Origin: Candidatus Bathyarchaeota archaeon
Lineage (GTDB): Archaea; Thermoproteota; Bathyarchaeia; 40CM-2-53-6
Length of the DNA stretch: 64,000 bases
NCBI GenBank assembly: GCA_005888745.1
Contig: VBBS01000033.1
Coordinates: forward strand, 18,128-82,127
Direction: 5' to 3'
Below the pieces are notes generated by a model that searched no databases, was not told the DNA's origin, and was given only the letters and a program-made list of their open reading frames with translations. The translations under genes and the position numbers were made by a program. Shown one piece after another: positions 60,390 through 64,000 of this stretch (position 1 is the first letter of the stretch; each line of letters begins with the position of its first letter).

Positions 60390-61451
60390 CTATGACCAAC
60401 CTCTCGCAATCGCGCGCGAGTAGGCCTTCCAGTAAGGGTCCACGCTAGGATAGCGCAGGGACCGCTTCCCTTTACTCGTAGATCCTTTGCAACCTCGAAA
60501 CTTCGAAGTTAGCCTCCCCACAATCTGCGAAGGAATTCCCCGTGAAGACAATGTGGCCAATATCTTACCCGACTTGGCTGGTCTGGAAGCGATGATGAGG
60601 CTTCCCTCGCTCAAAGAGACCATCGGGTCAATCCCGAAAAGCTCGCACAACATCTGGGTTTCATCGCTGATCTGAATCTCTTCTAGATCCACTATCAAGC
60701 CGAGGTTGGATGCCGATGTCAACTCGATCATCCCGGCGATTACTCCACCTTCCGTCGCATCGTGCATTGCTGTGACGCCGCTTTGTCGGACCCCTACTGA
60801 TGATGCCGTTAGCGCATCTTCCACTGTACTCACTTTGTCGAGATAGTTCCACGCCTTGTCGAACAGTCTAGCGCCGAGGGCCTTTCTCACGCTCTGCGGA
60901 AATGTACGGGTTAAGACTGCGGTTGTCTCGATGGCCGCTCCCTTTGTTAATATGATGTCGTCTCCATCTCGAGCCATGCTTGATGTTACATACCGGTCAT
61001 CGGGACCCGTGGCCATCACGACGCCACCCCCAACGATCGTGTAGTCTATGCCCGCATATCTTCCTGTGTGGCCACCAATAATGGACAGTCCCAGCCTCTT
61101 GCATTCCCTGTGAAAAGACCTCCAATATTTTCCAAAGTTTAGGTCATTAAGGGTTGGTGGGAGATTGAAGTCAAAGAGTCCGTACTCTGGGGAGAATCCG
61201 CTCGTCGTGAGATCCGAGGCCAATAGATGAACTGACAGCCACGCTGATGCTTCTGGGCCTAGTGAAGGAATGTATGATAAAGGATCGGTGGTCGCTGCCA
61301 GTACCCGGCCACCACTGAGCCGAACAATCGAGTTGTCAACGCCGAATGAAGGGCCTATGATTATTTGCGATCGTGAAGCGCCCAAGGATCGATAGATTAC
61401 GGACTCTAGGATATTTCGCCCCGCTTTGCCAAGCCTGAGAGATCTGGGCAT
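60390..61451 (-). CDS. AIR-synthase-family protein (HypE/ThiL-like), in TPP riboswitch operon
   Basis: 353 residues with the PurM fold: GPSFGVDNSIVRL (N-terminal glycine/aspartate loop), LAATTDPLSYIPSLG, LSVHLLASDLTTSGFSP (phosphate/Mg site), IIGGHTGRY, ATEGGVIAGMIEL, and LSEGSLIIAS near the C-terminus. It resembles HypE-type proteins but has no C-terminal PRIC cysteine tail. Being 10 bases downstream of a putative thiamine-precursor transporter in a TPP-riboswitch operon, a thiamine-phosphate or hydroxymethylpyrimidine kinase-like role is inferred. Confidence 0.75.
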   Translation of the reverse strand: MPRSLRLGKAGRNILESVIYRSLGASRSQIIIGPSFGVDNSIVRLSGGRVLAATTDPLSYIPSLGPEASAWLSVHLLASDLTTSGFSPEYGLFDFNLPPTLNDLNFGKYWRSFHRECKRLGLSIIGGHTGRYAGIDYTIVGGGVVMATGPDDRYVTSSMARDGDDIILTKGAAIETTAVLTRTFPQSVRKALGARLFDKAWNYLDKVSTVEDALTASSVGVRQSGVTAMHDATEGGVIAGMIELTSASNLGLIVDLEEIQISDETQMLCELFGIDPMVSLSEGSLIIASRPAKSGKILATLSSRGIPSQIVGRLTSKFRGCKGSTSKGKRSLRYPSVDPYWKAYSRAIARGWS

Positions 61452-61461
61452 AGGGCAGGGC

Positions 61462-62127
61462 CTAATCGAAATGCTGGACGCGAAATGCCCTCTGTGCAGC
61501 CACGACGAGTATCAGAGCAACAGGTATCCAAGCTAGGTCAATGAGCGTCGCGAAGTCGAAGGATGCGAGCCAAAAACCTTGGACCAATCCGGAGGAGCTG
61601 CAGCCTGGTTGAGTGCAGTAAAACGCGGTAAACGAGTAAATTGGCCAGTCGATGAGAAAGAAGGCAACGGTCTCATAGACGGTCGCGAGGGCCATTCCGA
61701 AAGCCAGAAGATGTCTTGTTTTTTCTCTAAATCTGTGAGCAATTAGAACCTCGGGTGCTCTCGCTAATACTATTCCTGGAATGAAGGTCAATGCCCAAGT
61801 GGAAGGGGCCTCGCCAAAGACGAAAATGTTGATAGTCTCACCAATCGCTGAACCGATTGCCGTCGACCAGAGGCTGACTTTACGAGAAAACAGAACAGCG
61901 ATGGCAAGATAGAAGGGAGGTGCAGCCGTAATTTCTCCCAGCGGGTAGGGAAGTGTGAAACCAAACAGGACATTAGATATGATCGTTCCAACGGCCACTA
62001 GCGCCGAAAAGGCACCAATCCTCGCTATGTCCAGCACTGGATTATTTGGATGAGTGTCTCTCTGAGAGGTACCAGATGCTGATGGCGCCAGTGAATTCTG
62101 TACCGAACCATGTCGACGTTGGTTCAT
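61462..62127 (-). CDS. ECF-type S-component-like membrane transporter, probably thiamine or precursor
   Basis: 221 residues with about six membrane helices (IGAFSALVAVGTIISNVLFGF, YPLGEITAAPPFYLAIAVLF, KVSLWSTAIGSAIGETINIFVFG, and others). The GAFSALVAVGTII and GAP-like acidic/hydrophobic pattern fits ECF substrate-binding proteins. A strong Shine-Dalgarno AAGGAG lies 6 bases before ATG 62127. The TPP riboswitch about 50 bases upstream argues for thiamine, HMP or thiazole as substrate. No ECF ATPase genes are adjacent. Confidence 0.75.
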   Translation of the reverse strand: MNQRRHGSVQNSLAPSASGTSQRDTHPNNPVLDIARIGAFSALVAVGTIISNVLFGFTLPYPLGEITAAPPFYLAIAVLFSRKVSLWSTAIGSAIGETINIFVFGEAPSTWALTFIPGIVLARAPEVLIAHRFREKTRHLLAFGMALATVYETVAFFLIDWPIYSFTAFYCTQPGCSSSGLVQGFWLASFDFATLIDLAWIPVALILVVAAQRAFRVQHFD

Positions 62128-62179
62128 TTTTTCTCCTTATTGTGGGAGCGAGAAGACAGGCAGGAATCAGGCTTCGTAT

Positions 62180-62272
62180 CGTCCCTCCGCCGGCATTACC
62201 CGGATCAGGTTCAAAGGGTCGATGGCAAGCGAAGCCATCCTCTCAGCCGGGTTTATCCCAGCTCCCCGTTGA
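62180..62272 (-). promoter_or_regulatory. TPP (thiamine pyrophosphate) riboswitch
   Basis: On the minus strand the THI-element core is clear: GGGGAGCTGGG near the 5' end, CGGCTGAGAGG (the CUGAGA motif), then TTTGAACCTGATCCGGGTAA and TGCCGGCGGAGGGA at the 3' side. Order and spacing match the TPP aptamer. It sits in the leader of the transporter gene, with the AAGGAG ribosome site about 40-45 bases after it, so control is probably at translation. It should repress the transporter and the downstream AIR-synthase gene when thiamine pyrophosphate is abundant. Confidence 0.93.
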
Positions 62273-62314
62273 CAGAGAATAGAAGTGGCTGCGTATTTAA
62301 GCGCTGGCCGAAGG

Positions 62315-62719
62315 TCAGTCGGTTTCTTTGAAGAAATAGCGCGGCCAGTGAGGCCAACTGGTCTCTTGAGACTTGGGGCTAAAATCGACTTCGAGCTCCA
62401 TACCGATCTTCAAAGATTCCAGTCGCGAAGTTCGTATAATGCTAGGCAACTTGACTCCTTCTTCCATGTCGACTATTCCTACCGCGTATGGAGTCATGTG
62501 TTTGAATTGCGGGGGTGAGACGTGGACAATAGTGTACGTTACGAGCTTGCCTTTGGTTCCGAGCTGGACCCATTCAACCCTTGAGGATCGACATTTCGGG
62601 CATATGGCCCTAGGTGGGACCATGATGTGTTTGCAGCGAACGCACCTTACGGCCATCAGTTTTCGATCCGCGCACTGTCGATAGAACTCTTCGATTGTAG
62701 GGGGTGGGAGCTCGCTCAA
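62315..62719 (-). CDS. DUF35 OB-fold/zinc-ribbon acyl-CoA-associated protein
   Basis: 134 residues: rubredoxin-like zinc ribbon VRCVRCKHIMVPPRAICPKCRS followed by an OB-fold (GKLVTYTIVHVSPPQF, PYAVGIVDMEEGVKLPSII). In archaea this DUF35 protein bridges acetoacetyl-CoA thiolase and HMG-CoA synthase in one complex, channelling acetoacetyl-CoA to the mevalonate pathway. Here it follows the thiolase gene after 3 bases, exactly that gene pair. The third partner is expected just past the window edge. Confidence 0.9.
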   Translation of the reverse strand: MSELPPPTIEEFYRQCADRKLMAVRCVRCKHIMVPPRAICPKCRSSRVEWVQLGTKGKLVTYTIVHVSPPQFKHMTPYAVGIVDMEEGVKLPSIIRTSRLESLKIGMELEVDFSPKSQETSWPHWPRYFFKETD

Positions 62720-62722
62720 TTC

Positions 62723-63907
62723 TCAAGCACTCCTCAAGATGTGAACCACGCCTGTGGCGCCGGACCCGCCTAGGTTGTGGGCGAGAGCAATCTCGGCATC
62801 CTCGACCTGTCTCCTGTCAGCCTGTCCCGTCAGTTGGAGATATAGCTCGTGGATCTGGGCTGTTCCGGTGGCGCCTACCGGGTGCCCTTTCGACTTCAGA
62901 CCGCCACTCGTGTTTATCGGAATGGTGCCGCCAATCTTCGACGCACCACTCTCCACGAACTTGCCTCCTTGGCCAGGCCTGCAGAAACCCAAGTCCTCAC
63001 AAGCGATTATCTCTGCTATCGTGAAGCAATCGTGGACCTCTGCAACGTCGATGTCCTTCGCCTTTACATCCGCCATCCTGTAGGCCTCCTGAGCGGCTTG
63101 TTTTGCTGCACTGATAGTCGTGAGGCTATCACGTTCGTGCAGACAGAATGTGTCCTGAGACTGTCCCGAGCCGATAATGTGGACATAGTTGTCGCTGAGC
63201 TTCTTCGCAAGCTTCGGGGAGGTCAGGATGAGACAGCTGGCTCCGTCTGTTATGAGGGAACAGTCGTACAGTTTGAGAGGCCAGGCGACCATACGAGATT
63301 TCATGACCTCATCGAGGGTCACTTCCTTTTGCATGTGGGCCTTGGGGTTCAGTGAGCCGTTCTTGTGGTTCTTCACCGCCACAGCAGCCATTTGTTCCTC
63401 GGTCGTGCCATAATCATTCATGTGGACGGTTGCCATGAGGGCGAAGAGCCCTGGGAATGTCATGCCGTTCCACTGTTCGAAGGGGTAGTCTGACGCTGTC
63501 GCCAGTATTCCCGTAACCTCTGGCGTCGGCTGATTCGTCATTTTTTCCACGCCCCCAACCAATACAATGTCATAGAGGCCGGACTTGATCGCCATTATCC
63601 CGCAGCGAAGAGCTGATCCTGAAGACGCGCAAGCGTTTTCGATCCTCGTTGCAGGCGCCGGCAGCAGGCCCGCCCAGCTCGCAGCTATCGGAGCATCATG
63701 CGCTTGGTGCTCGTAGGCTTCACTCATCTGGCCGATGAACGCGGCTTTGATATCTTTGCCCGGGTCTAGATCCTCGACCCTGTGAAACGCTTCTAGGGCT
63801 GCCTCTGCAAACAGCTCACGGGCATAGACGCCTTCCCGCCGGCCAAACTTGGAGAGGCCTGCGGAAATTATTGTAGCCAGCGGCTTGACCCGACGCGGGC
63901 GACGCAA
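62723..63907 (-). CDS. Thiolase (acetoacetyl-CoA thiolase, archaeal DUF35-linked type)
   Basis: 394 residues. Catalytic cysteine is in RIENACASSGSALRCGIMAI; VHDCFTIAEIIACEDLGFC, NTSGGLKSKGHPVGATGTAQIHELY (His) and AHNLGGSGATGVVHI are the remaining thiolase blocks. The family condenses two acetyl-CoA to acetoacetyl-CoA. TTG start 63907 (LRRPRRVKPLATIIS). A TATTTTAG box lies about 35 bases upstream. With DUF35 it probably feeds HMG-CoA synthase; acetoacetyl-CoA synthetase nearby is a second source of the same intermediate. Confidence 0.9.
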   Translation of the reverse strand: MRRPRRVKPLATIISAGLSKFGRREGVYARELFAEAALEAFHRVEDLDPGKDIKAAFIGQMSEAYEHQAHDAPIAASWAGLLPAPATRIENACASSGSALRCGIMAIKSGLYDIVLVGGVEKMTNQPTPEVTGILATASDYPFEQWNGMTFPGLFALMATVHMNDYGTTEEQMAAVAVKNHKNGSLNPKAHMQKEVTLDEVMKSRMVAWPLKLYDCSLITDGASCLILTSPKLAKKLSDNYVHIIGSGQSQDTFCLHERDSLTTISAAKQAAQEAYRMADVKAKDIDVAEVHDCFTIAEIIACEDLGFCRPGQGGKFVESGASKIGGTIPINTSGGLKSKGHPVGATGTAQIHELYLQLTGQADRRQVEDAEIALAHNLGGSGATGVVHILRSA

Positions 63908-63937
63908 CTAAATCTAGAATCAAGGCGTGACTCTTCA

Positions 63938-64000
63938 CTAAAATAGGCTTCCTTCGATTGGAAACGCCGAATTCGCCGCATCGTCTAGTCCAACCGGCAG
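63938..64000 (-). CDS. Possible C-terminal end of a gene extending past the window
   Basis: The minus strand is open from the window edge for 20 codons (LPVGLDDAANSAFPIEGSLF) and then stops at TAG. By archaeal gene order this could be the end of HMG-CoA synthase, but 20 residues cannot prove it. Confidence 0.25.
   Translation of the reverse strand: MPVGLDDAANSAFPIEGSLF

Noticed and set aside
1-64000. CRISPR arrays, rRNA genes, complete prophage
   Set aside because: No regularly spaced repeats, rRNA-like stretches or structural phage genes were seen.

Overview
This window is from an archaeal chromosome, most likely a TACK-group archaeon close to Thaumarchaeota (Nitrososphaeria) or Bathyarchaeota. 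The evidence is a transcription factor B, both topoisomerase VI subunits, endonuclease Q, RIO1 and a Dim2-like KH protein. Archaeal-type ThrRS and ProRS, the archaeal pantoate kinase/phosphopantothenate synthetase route to CoA, and a tRNA with bulge-helix-bulge introns also fit. Ribosomal protein eS26 is known from TACK archaea and eukaryotes but not Euryarchaeota. TTG and GTG starts are common, genes are dense on both strands, and TATA-like boxes lie about 25-40 nt before many starts.

Layout. 1-9.4 kb: the end of topoisomerase I, agmatinase coupled to an HprK-like ATPase, a PriS-like primase coupled to DNA ligase, carbamate kinase, and nucleotide-pool enzymes (dCTP deaminase/dUTPase family, HD nucleotidase). 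9.4-13 kb: an accessory patch with two divergent modules, each an endonuclease gene (GIY-YIG; frameshifted HNH) followed by a tyrosine recombinase, plus a small wHTH-like gene. 13-17.7 kb: CoaD, rhomboid protease, a tRNA-Gln(CTG) with two introns, TFB, eIF1/SUI1 and several small genes. 17.9-25.7 kb: sugar-nucleotide and glycosyltransferase genes around small membrane proteins and a TrmB regulator. 25.7-29.3 kb: a tight pantothenate/CoA operon (pantoate kinase, phosphopantothenate synthetase, PanB, PanE). 29.3-34.2 kb: a second glycan block with an oxidoreductase, two nucleotide-sugar dehydrogenases and a DUF354 protein. 34.3-39.2 kb: Trm112, a predicted nucleotidyltransferase, a frameshifted metallophosphoesterase, a two-gene unknown operon and an APC permease. 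39.4-50.8 kb: information processing (RIO1, Dim2, Top6B/A, EndoQ, ProRS, eS26, ThrRS), a PfkB kinase and a CDP-alcohol phosphotransferase. 50.8-64 kb: small unknown genes, a decayed AbrB-like gene, a biotin ligase plus three-subunit acyl-CoA carboxylase, acetoacetyl-CoA synthetase, an MBL hydrolase, a TPP-riboswitch operon with a membrane transporter and an AIR-synthase-like protein, and a DUF35/thiolase pair.

How it works together. The carboxylase subunits and their biotin ligase are adjacent and should make one holoenzyme. The CoA genes form a pathway in order. The thiolase/DUF35 pair is the arrangement that in archaea feeds HMG-CoA and isoprenoid synthesis. The two glycan blocks could supply activated and oxidised sugars for surface glycans.

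Notable points: a two-intron tRNA-Gln; a TPP riboswitch in an archaeon; the paired nuclease-recombinase modules; two genes (PfkB kinase, biotin ligase) whose complete N-termini can only be reached from CTG codons; and several single-base frameshifts (HNH, metallophosphoesterase, AbrB-like, perhaps one dehydrogenase), which may be real decay or assembly indels. No CRISPR array, rRNA or complete phage was seen.
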